Positions 16,565 to 24,741 of a DNA stretch of 38,179 bases are shown one piece after another. A program made the translations under genes and the position numbers. The stretch covers positions 1 to 38,179 of the forward strand of contig JAJZFB010000074.1 of NCBI GenBank assembly GCA_021805545.1. The letters are read 5' to 3'. How positions within the stretch are numbered: the stretch's first letter is position 1; each line of letters starts with the position of its first letter. The notes beneath the pieces were generated by a model. It was not told the origin of the DNA. It saw only the letters and a program-made list of their open reading frames with translations, and searched no databases. This stretch comes from Pseudomonadota bacterium. Its GTDB lineage: Bacteria > Pseudomonadota > Alphaproteobacteria > Acetobacterales > Acetobacteraceae.

Positions 16565-17605
16565 TCAGATAATGAAGCCGCCGCCCAAAATACGGGTGCC
16601 ATCGTAAAACACGGCGGCCTGGCCGGGGGCGGCCAGGGCTGGCTCGTCCAGCGTCAGCACGGCGCCAGTGCCTTCGGGTGTAATGCTGGCGCCGCGCAGA
16701 GAGTCGCGGGCGCGCAATTTTACCTCGGCGCGCAGCGGGCGCGGCGCGGTGAGCCAGTTTACGCCGCGCAGCCGCACAACGGCGCTGTGCGTGCCGCGCG
16801 GGCCGACGATGATGCGGCGCGTGCCGGGCTCGATTTTCTTAACCACCATATGCGCGGCGGCATCGGGCAGGCGCTTGGCCTGGCCTATTGTGTAGCGGGC
16901 AATGCCCTGGTGGCTGCCCAGCACACGGCCATCCTCGGCCACCACCTCTCCCGCCTCCAGCGCATCGGGGCGGAATTTTTCCACAATGCCGGCATAAGAG
17001 CCGGAGGGGACAAAACAGATATCCTGGCTGTCGGCTTTTTCCGCCACCGCCAGGCCCATTTCCGCCGCCACGGCGCGCACCTCGGCCTTGGAGGCGTAAT
17101 CGCCCAGCGGGAAACGGCAGAAATCGAGCTGCTCACGCGTTGTGGCGAAGAGGAACCAGCTCTGGTCACGGCTGGGGTCCACGGCCTGGTGCATTTCCGC
17201 ACCTTCGGGGCCATCCAGGCGGCGCACGTAATGGCCGGTGGCCATGGCTTCGGCGCCGAAATCGCGGGCCATATCCAGCAAATCGCCAAACTTAAGGTGC
17301 TGGTTACAGGCGATGCAGGGCACGGGGGTTTCACCCGCGGCATAGGCATCGGCAAAGGCGGACATGACACTGTTTTTGAAGCGCGCCTCGGAATCGACCA
17401 CATAATGGGCAATGCCCAGCCGGTCTGCCACGCGCTTGGCGTCGTAAATATCCTGCCCGGCGCAGCAGGCGCCCTTGCGGGCCGTGGCGGCGCCATGGTC
17501 GTAAAGCTGTAGCGTGATGCCGATGACCTCGTGCCCGGCGCGCGCCATCAGCCCGGCAACCACCGAGCTATCGACACCCCCGGACATGGCAACGGCAACG
17601 CGCAT
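16565..17605 (-). CDS. mnmA: tRNA-specific 2-thiouridylase MnmA
   Basis: Adds sulfur to U34 in the tRNAs for Lys, Glu and Gln, using ATP. 346 aa. The PP-loop SGGVDSS lies at about residues 8-14. C100 (in PCIACNQ) and C197 (in SQDICFVP) are the catalytic pair. MATGHYVRR and DQSWFLFA (about 147-154) are tRNA- and ATP-site blocks. The ATG at 17605 begins the domain; the open frame further upstream overlaps the ferredoxin gene. It is the last gene after cysE, a cysteine desulfurase and ferredoxin, two bases after the ferredoxin stop, suggesting a shared sulfur route. Confidence 0.97.
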   Translation of the reverse strand: MRVAVAMSGGVDSSVVAGLMARAGHEVIGITLQLYDHGAATARKGACCAGQDIYDAKRVADRLGIAHYVVDSEARFKNSVMSAFADAYAAGETPVPCIACNQHLKFGDLLDMARDFGAEAMATGHYVRRLDGPEGAEMHQAVDPSRDQSWFLFATTREQLDFCRFPLGDYASKAEVRAVAAEMGLAVAEKADSQDICFVPSGSYAGIVEKFRPDALEAGEVVAEDGRVLGSHQGIARYTIGQAKRLPDAAAHMVVKKIEPGTRRIIVGPRGTHSAVVRLRGVNWLTAPRPLRAEVKLRARDSLRGASITPEGTGAVLTLDEPALAAPGQAAVFYDGTRILGGGFII

Positions 17606-17607
17606 GA

Positions 17608-17931
17608 TTACCCAGCCTTCTTGCCCGGCGGCAGAGAAACGGTAAGGCCGTCCAAAGCCTCGGTCATCACAATCTGGCAGCCCAGGCGCGAGGTTTTCTG
17701 CAGGCCGAAGGCGACATCGAGCATATCCTCCTCCTCCTCGGCGGCGGGCTTGAGCTTGGAAAACCATTCAGACGCGACGATGACGTGGCAGGTGGAGCAG
17801 GCGAGCGAACCTTCGCACGCGCCTTCGATATCGATGCCATGCTTATGCGCCACCTCCAGCACGGAAAGGCCCAGCGGGGCCTCCACCTCGCGCCGCGCGC
17901 CATCGCGTTCGATGAAAGTCATTTTCGGCAT
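17608..17931 (-). CDS. 2Fe-2S ferredoxin, adrenodoxin/ISC type
   Basis: Electron carrier for iron-sulfur assembly, 107 aa. The four cluster ligands fit the vertebrate-type pattern: C39, C45 and C48 in [14 protein letters not shown], and C85 in RLGCQIVM. An acidic EEEED helix near 65-70 matches partner binding. It follows the cysteine desulfurase by 33 bases and precedes mnmA by two, so its job is likely in sulfur handling or Fe-S assembly. A TAGGA ribosome site lies about 11 bases before the ATG. Confidence 0.95.
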   Translation of the reverse strand: MPKMTFIERDGARREVEAPLGLSVLEVAHKHGIDIEGACEGSLACSTCHVIVASEWFSKLKPAAEEEEDMLDVAFGLQKTSRLGCQIVMTEALDGLTVSLPPGKKAG

Positions 17932-17964
17932 TGAGCAAAAAATCCTACAGAGTTCAGGGGGTCG

Positions 17965-19059
17965 TTAAGCCGAATGAGCGGGCGCCCGCAAGCACCGTTT
18001 TACCATGGCTGCATAGGCCGCCGTGAATAAGGGCACGACGTCCGCCGTTACATTCCAGGGCAGAGACACACGTATGGCCTGGCCCGCCTGCTCGCCATAG
18101 CCCATGGCGGTGAGCACATGGCTGGCGGCGAGCTTACCCGAGGAGCAGGCCGAGCCTGCTGAGACGGCGATACCCGCCATGTCCAGCGCGATAAGCTGGG
18201 TTTCCGCCCGCACGCCAGGCAGGATGAGGCTGGTGGTGTTGGGCAGGCGGGGGGCGGTGCTGCCGGGGGCGATGGCGCCGAGGCTGGTGCAGAACGCCTC
18301 TATTTCATCGCGGATGGATGCGATTTGTGCGTTATTATAGGGCTGGGTAATGGCCGCGGCCAGCCCGGCGATGGCCGGTAGCGCCTGTGTGCCGCCGCGC
18401 CTGCCCTGCTCCTGGCCGCCGCCTTTGGTGAGGGCTTCGACTTCGATGCCCCGGCGGATGATGAGCGCCCCCGCCCCCATTGGCCCGCCGAATTTATGGC
18501 CGGAGAGGGAGAAACTGGCCGCGCCCATGCCCAGCCAGCCGCGGTTGGCGCGGCCTATGGCCTGAACCGCATCCACATGCAGCAGCGCGCCGTGGGCCGC
18601 GCAGATTTTAGCCGCGGCTTCAATATCGTGCAGCACCCCGGTCTCGTTATTGGCCGCCATAAGGCAGACCAGGGCGCCGGGCTGGGCGGCCAGTGTTTCG
18701 TCCAGCCCGGCCAGGTCCAGCGTGCCATCCTGGTTTACGCGCAGGATGGCGGCGGATGGGGCGGTACGGATTGAATCATGCTCGGTGGCACCAACGAGGA
18801 TGGGGCGGCCCTTGCCCAGCGCGTGCATGGCCAGGGCATTGGCCTCGGTGGCGCCAGAGCAGAAAATGACATCCGCCGGGCGGGCAAGACAGGCGCGGGC
18901 CACTGCCTCACGCGCTGTTTCCAGAATATGGCGGGCGGCGCGGCCCGGGGCGTGGATGGAGGATGGGTTGCCCAGGGTTTCCATCGCCGCCAATGCGGCG
19001 CCGCGCGCTGCCGGGCACAAAGGCTCGGTGGCGTTGGCGTCGAGATACAGCCTGGTCAC
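17965..19059 (-). CDS. Cysteine desulfurase (IscS/NifS family)
   Basis: PLP enzyme that takes sulfur from cysteine to an enzyme persulfide, leaving alanine. 364 aa. H94 (ATEHDS), D163 (HVDAVQ), the PLP lysine K189 in [10 protein letters not shown], and the persulfide C305 in [10 protein letters not shown] are all present. The short SSGK loop with SxCxSG is of the IscS group. Start is GTG at 19059, overlapping the cysE stop (GTGA), so translation is coupled. It sits between cysE and ferredoxin/mnmA, giving a sulfur source for Fe-S clusters or tRNA thiolation. The length is somewhat shorter than E. coli IscS (404 aa). Confidence 0.94.
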   Translation of the reverse strand: MTRLYLDANATEPLCPAARGAALAAMETLGNPSSIHAPGRAARHILETAREAVARACLARPADVIFCSGATEANALAMHALGKGRPILVGATEHDSIRTAPSAAILRVNQDGTLDLAGLDETLAAQPGALVCLMAANNETGVLHDIEAAAKICAAHGALLHVDAVQAIGRANRGWLGMGAASFSLSGHKFGGPMGAGALIIRRGIEVEALTKGGGQEQGRRGGTQALPAIAGLAAAITQPYNNAQIASIRDEIEAFCTSLGAIAPGSTAPRLPNTTSLILPGVRAETQLIALDMAGIAVSAGSACSSGKLAASHVLTAMGYGEQAGQAIRVSLPWNVTADVVPLFTAAYAAMVKRCLRAPAHSA

Positions 19060-19715
19060 ACGGCGGAATCCCTGTGTTTACGGGTGGTACGGGCCTCCAG
19101 CGCCGTCAGCTCGGCGCGTAGCAGCTCCAGCTCATGCAGAATAGGGTCCAGGCACGGGTCGCAGGGCGTGCCGTAGGCGTCGAAGCGCGGCTGCGGGCTG
19201 GTACGCTCCACCGGGCGGGCCGGGATGCCGACCACCGTGGTGCCGGCCGGCACGGCGGCCACCACCACGGCGTTGGCGCCGATACGGGCATTATCGCCAA
19301 TCTCGATGGCACCCAGCACCTTGGCCCCGGCGCCGATGATGACATTATTGCCAATGGTGGGGTGGCGCTTACCCTGCTGGCTGCTGGTGCCGCCCAGCGT
19401 TACCTGATGATAAATATAAACATCGTCACCTATCTCGGCCGTTTCGCCAATAACCACCCCCATGCCGTGGTCGATGATGAAGCGCCGCCCAAGTTTCGCG
19501 CCGGGGTGAATTTCTATACCTGTGAGAAAACGCCCGATATGGGAGACAAACCGGCCAGATGTGGTGAACCCATGGCGCCAAAGAAAACTGGAAAGCTGAT
19601 GAACAACCACCGCATGCAACCCAGGATAGCACAACACCACCTCCAGCCCCGAGCGCGCGGCAGGGTCGCGCTGGCGGTAAGCCTGGATCGTCTCGCGTAA
19701 AAACATAAGGGGCAT
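19056..19715 (-). CDS. cysE: Serine O-acetyltransferase
   Basis: Makes O-acetylserine from serine and acetyl-CoA, the first step of cysteine synthesis. Left-handed beta-helix acyltransferase, about 219 aa. Catalytic region [29 protein letters not shown] contains the His/Asp residues; VTLGGT and [20 protein letters not shown] are typical hexapeptide repeats. ATG at 19715 has GGAAA five bases ahead; a TTG 27 bases further upstream is also possible. The stop overlaps the desulfurase GTG start by four bases. It is the promoter-proximal gene of the sulfur operon, divergent from the hydrolase gene. Confidence 0.95.
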   Translation of the reverse strand: MPLMFLRETIQAYRQRDPAARSGLEVVLCYPGLHAVVVHQLSSFLWRHGFTTSGRFVSHIGRFLTGIEIHPGAKLGRRFIIDHGMGVVIGETAEIGDDVYIYHQVTLGGTSSQQGKRHPTIGNNVIIGAGAKVLGAIEIGDNARIGANAVVVAAVPAGTTVVGIPARPVERTSPQPRFDAYGTPCDPCLDPILHELELLRAELTALEARTTRKHRDSAV

Positions 19716-19928
19716 GCGAATTTCCGTGGATATACAGGCCAAAAGCGCGCTATATTAAGAGACCTAAGGGGAAACCCTGTGTTAAACAATCCGTAATGTA
19801 GGACATGGATTTGAAGTAGATAATTATCCCGGCCTTGCCGGTCAACTTTCGGGTGAGCGAGACGGGCCGTCTGCCGTCCGCCTTTGTGTGGCAAAATCCG
19901 ACGATACGAATGAAAGACGAGTAACAGA
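19716..19928. promoter_or_regulatory. 213-base divergent gap before cysE and the hydrolase
   Basis: Must hold promoters for both directions. It is locally AT-rich, including TATATTA at 19751-19757 and TAATTAT at 19821-19827, with a small CCGGC/GCCGG hairpin at 19829-19841. A convincing -35/-10 pair, an IscR-type box or a riboswitch could not be recognised. Confidence 0.3.
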
Positions 19929-20594
19929 ATGCCTGAAGTGATGTTTGCTGGCCCTGAGGGCCGCCTGGAGGGCCGCTACCACCACGCCAAGGAGCGCGGC
20001 GCCCCTCTGGCCCTGGTTTTGCACCCGCACCCGCTGCATGGCGGCACCATGAACAACCGCATCACCTATTCCATGTACCAGGTGTTTCAACGCCTGGGCT
20101 TCTCCGTCATGCGCTTTAATTTCCGTGGCGTGGGCCGCAGCCAGAGCAAGTTTGACGGCGGCATGGGCGAGATTAACGATGCCGCGGCGGCTTTGGATTG
20201 GATGCAGACGCTGAACCCCGGCCATGGCGGCCTGTGGATCGCGGGCTATTCGTTCGGGGCTTTTGTGGGCATGCAGTTGCTAATGCGCCGCCCTGAGGTT
20301 TCCGGCTGGGTTTCCGTGGCACCACCCGCCGCGCATTACGATTTTGGCTTCCTGGCCCCCTGCCCTTGCGGCGGGCTGATGATCCATGGCGATACTGACG
20401 AGATGGTGCCCGAAAATTCCGTGCGCAAGCTGGTGGATAAATTGAACCTGCAGAAAGGTGTCGCTATCGACTACCGCGTGTTCGAGGGCGCAGACCATGT
20501 ATTTGCCAACCATGCGGACCGCGTGGCCGAGGCTGTGGAAGGTTATGTGACACAGCAACTGGCGCGTAAGCAGATGGCGCTGGCCGCGGATTAA
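19929..20594 (+). CDS. Alpha/beta hydrolase, dienelactone-hydrolase-like
   Basis: 221 aa, cytosolic. It has LHPHPLHGGTMNN (oxyanion region; typical of a widespread alphaproteobacterial alpha/beta hydrolase family), FRGVGRS, the nucleophile elbow GYSFGA (Ser about 99), an acid in HGDTDEMVP, and the catalytic His in GADHVFANH. The substrate is unknown; it is close to uncharacterised 'hydrolase of the alpha/beta superfamily' proteins. Ends in front of an intrinsic terminator, and is convergent with the chemotaxis operon. Confidence 0.9.
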   Translation: MPEVMFAGPEGRLEGRYHHAKERGAPLALVLHPHPLHGGTMNNRITYSMYQVFQRLGFSVMRFNFRGVGRSQSKFDGGMGEINDAAAALDWMQTLNPGHGGLWIAGYSFGAFVGMQLLMRRPEVSGWVSVAPPAAHYDFGFLAPCPCGGLMIHGDTDEMVPENSVRKLVDKLNLQKGVAIDYRVFEGADHVFANHADRVAEAVEGYVTQQLARKQMALAAD

Positions 20595-20617
20595 GTTTTG
20601 CTCCCAAGACCAACTGG

Positions 20618-20645
20618 AACGGCGCCCTTGTGGCGCCGTTTTTTT
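20618..20645 (+). terminator. Intrinsic terminator of the hydrolase gene
   Basis: AACGGCGCC (20618-20626) pairs with GGCGCCGTT (20632-20640) around CTTGT, followed by a continuous T run at 20639-20645. It starts 23 bases after the hydrolase stop. The minus-strand reading has no T-run, so it does not serve the che operon. Confidence 0.92.
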
Positions 20646-20698
20646 GTTCAGCTTTTTGTTCGCGTGGCGCGGCCGAGGTGCCGCCTGGCAAGACGGTT

Positions 20699-21199
20699 TT
20701 AAGCAGCCTCGAGCAAAGCCTGCACGGCGGGATCTGGCATGAGGCTGGGAATGGCGATGATGCTGATGATGCGGCTATCCATCATAATCAGCCCCTCGAC
20801 ATATTCGCCCGGCGCGGTGGTGCCGGTTTCCGGCGTGGGCTGGCGCATATCATCGGTTACGGTGATAATATCGCACACCGCGTCTACAAGCAGGCCGGCG
20901 GCTTTATCGCCATGTTCCACCACCACAACAACAGAGGCGGGGCTTGGCTCCAGCGGCGGCAGGCCGAGGCGCTGGGCAAGGTCGATAACAACAAGCACCG
21001 TGCCGCGTAAATTGATCATGCCTTTGATAAAGCCGGGGGCGTGCGGCAGGTGGGTGGAGGCAATCCAGCCGCGGATTTCACGGATGGAACGTATATCCAT
21101 GGCGAATTCCTGCATCCCGATACGAACAGACAACAACTCCATACGGTGCTCGCCGTGCATGTTGCCGCGCTGTGCCGAAAAATTCATGCTGGAACTCAT
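20699..21199 (-). CDS. cheW: CheW-family coupling protein (second copy in cluster)
   Basis: Links receptors to CheA; 166 aa. The CheW fold is clear from MELLSVRIGMQEFAMDIRSI to GLLVDAVCDI, including IREIRGW, INLRGTVL and IDLAQRLGLP. Strong ribosome site GGAGG five bases before ATG at 21199. It resembles the other CheW in this cluster (24237-24698) along its whole length, including a shared LEAA-type tail. It is the last gene of the operon and has a 20-residue N-terminal extension rich in Met/Ser. An adaptor for a different receptor array is possible. Confidence 0.93.
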   Translation of the reverse strand: MSSSMNFSAQRGNMHGEHRMELLSVRIGMQEFAMDIRSIREIRGWIASTHLPHAPGFIKGMINLRGTVLVVIDLAQRLGLPPLEPSPASVVVVVEHGDKAAGLLVDAVCDIITVTDDMRQPTPETGTTAPGEYVEGLIMMDSRIISIIAIPSLMPDPAVQALLEAA

Positions 21200-21273
21200 G
21201 CTGCCCTCCTAAACGCGCCGTGCTCTGCAGGCTAAGACGCATTTGTTAATAGATGATGTTGCTCTATCGGCCT

Positions 21274-21651
21274 TCAGAACAATTCCAGCTCACCGGATTC
21301 ACGATCCAGATTTTCCGGCATGGGGGCGCCTTTCAAGCGGTATTTTAAGTCCGACAGGGTTATGTTTTTAAGCGCATGATGGGAGTTTACTTGCCAATCC
21401 TGCGGTAAAAGCCGGCCTATGGTAAGAACATAATGCGACAACGCATTAAGGCGCTGCGCCAGCAGGTCCAGCGACTGCACATCGCGGTGGCATTGCGTGT
21501 TGCCCGCCAATTGCAACAAGGCAGGGCTTAGGTTTGATTGAAAACTCTCCGTGAAGCGGCCAAGTTCGAAAAACTCTTCACCTAAAGACTGCAATATGGA
21601 ACATAGCGGGGCGTGATGCCGTTCATCCTCATCCGAGCAGCCTTCGCTCAT
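21274..21651 (-). CDS. Small helical chemotaxis protein with DxxxQ motif, candidate CheT/CheZ-like CheY phosphatase
   Basis: 125 aa, predicted all-helical and soluble. The segment QSLDLLAQRLNALSHYV contains D62-L-L-A-Q66, matching the DxxxQ catalytic motif of CheZ (D143/Q147 in E. coli) and, as I recall it, of rhizobial CheT. It sits directly after cheD, the cheT position in Sinorhizobium meliloti. The C-terminus ESGELELF nearly repeats that of CheD. The ATG at 21651 is chosen because AGGAGAGAG lies immediately upstream. Overall similarity to a named family is not certain; function is inferred from motif and position. Confidence 0.6.
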   Translation of the reverse strand: MSEGCSDEDERHHAPLCSILQSLGEEFFELGRFTESFQSNLSPALLQLAGNTQCHRDVQSLDLLAQRLNALSHYVLTIGRLLPQDWQVNSHHALKNITLSDLKYRLKGAPMPENLDRESGELELF

Positions 21652-21749
21652 CCTCTCTCTCCTGCTTAATGGCAATGGCCGTGGTATTTACCATCGCCCG
21701 GCCAGCCCCAGCCCAGTATCGGGCATAGTGGTTAATGTGGAACAAAAAA

Positions 21750-22334
21750 CTAGAACAATTCCAAAGCTCCTGTTTCGGTAATGGGCTTTGGCGATGGCCT
21801 TGTCTGCTCCAGGTTGAGGATGGCTTCCGTCTCGTTAGGCATAAGCACCTGCCTGGCGCGCCCCGATACTGGCCAGAACTGGATGCGCCGCCCCTGCTCG
21901 CCACGCAGAGACCCGCCGGCCAAGGCAATACCTTCCGCGGCCAAAAAACGTTCCGCAAAGCTGGCGTTCAGTTCACCAATATCGGTTAGGCCTTTAATCA
22001 TGCGGGCACCACCGAACAGTTTGGCGCGCATGCGGCTTTTCATGGCGCCACGTTGCAGCAGCGCGTTGACCAGAAGCTCCATGGCATGCACGCCATACCG
22101 CATCGCATCGCCGCCTGCCTGGCGATGTTTTCCATCGCCCGGCAGAAGAAAATGATTCATTCCACCCACCCCGGCTAAGCCATCCCAGATACATGCCGCG
22201 ATGCATGACCCAAGGATGGTTGTAAGCACCACGTTTGCATCATTATCGACATGCTGTTCACCTTGCACGATATTGATCTTACGCTCATGCGTTTGCGGCT
22301 TTATGCCAGGGTGCAAGCTGGTAAAGGCCGTCAT
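21750..22334 (-). CDS. cheD: Chemoreceptor glutamine deamidase CheD
   Basis: Deamidates receptor glutamines and can bind CheC/CheY-type partners. 194 aa. C44 in [13 protein letters not shown]61 in GGMNHFLLP and T38/T39 correspond to the catalytic residues. FGGARMI and [11 protein letters not shown] follow the usual CheD pattern. It starts four bases inside cheB (ATGA overlap, 22331-22334). The last eight residues, ETGALELF, match the small protein downstream (ESGELELF). Confidence 0.96.
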   Translation of the reverse strand: MTAFTSLHPGIKPQTHERKINIVQGEQHVDNDANVVLTTILGSCIAACIWDGLAGVGGMNHFLLPGDGKHRQAGGDAMRYGVHAMELLVNALLQRGAMKSRMRAKLFGGARMIKGLTDIGELNASFAERFLAAEGIALAGGSLRGEQGRRIQFWPVSGRARQVLMPNETEAILNLEQTRPSPKPITETGALELF

Positions 22335-23362
22335 GCCACGGGCTCCTTGCGGTGGGCATTGGTGCTCGCAACAATATGCCCGGCAATTTTTTCAAGCGCA
22401 AACTGCCTCTGCACGGCGCCAATCTCGTAGGCCGCGCGTGGCATGCCATATACCACGCAGCTTGCCTCATCCTGGCCGATTGTCTCCGCGCCGGCGTGGC
22501 GCAAGGCTAAAAGCCCCTCCGCGCCATCGCGGCCCAGACCCGTAAGAATAACACCAATACAGTTTTTGCCAATGGCATGCAGAACGGATTCGAACATGAC
22601 ATCAACCGAAGGACGATGCCCATTCACGCGCTCCGCCTTGCTGAGGTGAATAACGGGATTATGCCGCCCCGATAATTCCAGATGCGCATCACCCGGGCAA
22701 AGCAATACCCGCCCGGCGCGCAAATGATCGCCTTCCTGCGCTTCACTTACCTCTGGCGGGCATAGTTTGTTCAGCCGCTCAGAAAAGCTCTTGGTGAAGG
22801 CTGGCGGCATGTGCTGGCTGATGATGGTAGGCGGGCAATTAGGCGGAAAATTAGACAAGATTGTGATAAGAGCCTCCACGCCGCCTGTTGAAGAGCCTAT
22901 GGCGACAATACGGCCATCGGGCACATAACCGCCGCTGATAGGCAGCGGCACACTTGGCGCCTGGCGCGGCTTACGGCGCGAGCGTGCGGCTGCCTTTACC
23001 TTTTCGGCCAAGTGATGAAAACTATCGGGTGCGTAAGAAGACGGCTTCGCCACGCAGTCAAATGCGCCAATTTCTAACGCGCGCAGATTGATCCCGGCAC
23101 CAGCCTGGGTAAGCGTGGAGATCATGATAACCGGCGTGGGACGCAAGCGCATGATTTTATCGAGAAAAGAAAGCCCATCCATGTTGGGCATTTCGATATC
23201 CAGCGTAATAACATCTGGCCCGAGCTGCTTAATAAGCTGGCGCGCCTCATGCGGCTCAGCCGCCTGCCCCACCACTTCAATTTCAGGGTCGGCGCGCAGG
23301 GTTGCTGTAATCAGGCCACGCATGGTCGCGGAATCATCTACCACGATGACACGAACAGTCAT
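22331..23362 (-). CDS. cheB: Chemotaxis response regulator and protein-glutamate methylesterase CheB
   Basis: Removes methyl groups from receptors when phosphorylated by CheA. 343 aa. Receiver domain 1-120 with D9/D10, phosphoacceptor D55 in [11 protein letters not shown], and K107. Methylesterase domain from about 150 with S158 (IGSSTGG), H184 (SQHMP) and D279 (GRDGAEG), the catalytic triad. Start overlaps the cheR stop by one base (TAATG). GAGAGG ribosome site just upstream. It sits in the usual place between cheR and cheD. Confidence 0.98.
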   Translation of the reverse strand: MTVRVIVVDDSATMRGLITATLRADPEIEVVGQAAEPHEARQLIKQLGPDVITLDIEMPNMDGLSFLDKIMRLRPTPVIMISTLTQAGAGINLRALEIGAFDCVAKPSSYAPDSFHHLAEKVKAAARSRRKPRQAPSVPLPISGGYVPDGRIVAIGSSTGGVEALITILSNFPPNCPPTIISQHMPPAFTKSFSERLNKLCPPEVSEAQEGDHLRAGRVLLCPGDAHLELSGRHNPVIHLSKAERVNGHRPSVDVMFESVLHAIGKNCIGVILTGLGRDGAEGLLALRHAGAETIGQDEASCVVYGMPRAAYEIGAVQRQFALEKIAGHIVASTNAHRKEPVA

Positions 23363-24240
23363 TATACCTCTCCCCGGCCGGTTTTACGGTAGATTGTAAT
23401 GCCGTCATTGCGCAAAAGCCGTTCAGCAAAGCCGGTAATGCGTTCTGAATGTCCGATATAAAGCGCACCGCCATCGTCGAGCAACGGCATCATGCGCGCC
23501 CAGATTTTTTCTTGCGTTATTGATTCAAAATATATCACCACATTGCGGCAGAAAATAAGCTGGAACTTGCCACGCATCGGCCATTCACCAATAAGGTTAA
23601 GGCGCTTAAACGATACAAGGCCGCGCAATGTATCGTTGACCTGCACCATGCCCTTGCCGGCTGGGTTGAACCAGGCTTTCCGCAATGCCACCGGCACGGG
23701 ATCGAGCTGGGCTTCCTCATAGCAACCATCCGCCGCTGTTTTCAGCACATGGGTGTCAATATCTGTGGCGAGAATACGTATATCGTACCGGCTTGCATCC
23801 GGCATTACCGCAAGTAATGTAAGAGCCATGGAGTAAGCCTCCTGCCCTGTCGACGCGGCGGACGACCAGAGGCGAATGCGCTCGCCCGCTTTTGCCCGGG
23901 CAATCAGTCCTGGCAACAGCTTTTCACGCATATGTTCAAAATGATGCGGCTCACGGAAGAAGCGCGTGACATTCGTGGTCAGCGCCGCGATCATTTCGTG
24001 GCGTTCCTGCTCGCCTTGCGGGCTTTGCACCAGCGCGCAATATTGCTCAAAGCCACGCAACCCCAGGCGGCGCACATGCTTGGCCAAGCGGGAATAGATG
24101 AGATTGGCCTTCGCATCATTTAACGAGATGCCGGTTTCGGTCATCATAATGTGGACAATCGCATCGAGATCCCTGGCTGTAAAAGCAAACTCCGCATTTT
24201 CGACGATTTGTAAGGCCTTCCCGGCACTGTCCGCGATCAT
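23362..24240 (-). CDS. cheR: Chemoreceptor methyltransferase CheR
   Basis: SAM-dependent methylation of receptor glutamates; 292 aa, normal. N-terminal helical domain includes [19 protein letters not shown] (about 91-109). The SAM site lies in [20 protein letters not shown], and [13 protein letters not shown] follows. [13 protein letters not shown] and [12 protein letters not shown] close the catalytic domain. Start ATG 24240 has GAGG six bases upstream and overlaps cheW by four bases. The receptor in the same operon ends in AWDEF, a CheR-docking type pentapeptide. Confidence 0.98.
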   Translation of the reverse strand: MIADSAGKALQIVENAEFAFTARDLDAIVHIMMTETGISLNDAKANLIYSRLAKHVRRLGLRGFEQYCALVQSPQGEQERHEMIAALTTNVTRFFREPHHFEHMREKLLPGLIARAKAGERIRLWSSAASTGQEAYSMALTLLAVMPDASRYDIRILATDIDTHVLKTAADGCYEEAQLDPVPVALRKAWFNPAGKGMVQVNDTLRGLVSFKRLNLIGEWPMRGKFQLIFCRNVVIYFESITQEKIWARMMPLLDDGGALYIGHSERITGFAERLLRNDGITIYRKTGRGEV

Positions 24241-24698
24241 GCTGCCTCTAACTCACGCGGCAAGGCATTATCCAGCGCAATCAGGCTTATCATCCGCCCA
24301 TCCACGGGCAGAAGTCCTTTCACAAAAGTTTTCACCAGGTCAGATGAGACATCGGGCGAGGGTTGGATATTCATGTTGCTGGCGGTGAGAATGTCGGACA
24401 CCGCATCTACCAGAAGGCCGATCTGTTGCTGGCCGATTTGTACCACGATGATGACATTGCGGGCCGTGGGTTCCGTGGCGGGCAAGCCAAGGCGTATGGC
24501 GAGATCGATAATTGGCAGCACGGCGCCTCTCAGGTTGATGACACCGCGAATGTAGCGCGGCGAGCGTGGCAGGCTGGTGGCGGCGGTCCAGCCCCGTATT
24601 TCACGTACCATCATTACGTTTATACAGAATTCTTGCCGGCCCACGCGAAAGGCAATCAGTTCGCGATTACTGGAATCGGCGTGCATTGTCATGCTCAT
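24237..24698 (-). CDS. cheW: CheW coupling protein (core copy)
   Basis: Bridges the receptor and CheA; 153 aa. [56 protein letters not shown] and [12 protein letters not shown] are the CheW blocks. It lies between cheA (43 bases upstream) and cheR (four-base overlap), the conserved position. Two ATG codons two apart occur at the start; AAGGGA lies about nine bases ahead of the first. Paralogue of the CheW at 20699-21199. Confidence 0.97.
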   Translation of the reverse strand: MSMTMHADSSNRELIAFRVGRQEFCINVMMVREIRGWTAATSLPRSPRYIRGVINLRGAVLPIIDLAIRLGLPATEPTARNVIIVVQIGQQQIGLLVDAVSDILTASNMNIQPSPDVSSDLVKTFVKGLLPVDGRMISLIALDNALPRELEAA

Positions 24699-24741
24699 TG
24701 CGGTTTTCCCTTAAATCATTCCGCTTAAGTGCGGTAGCGCC

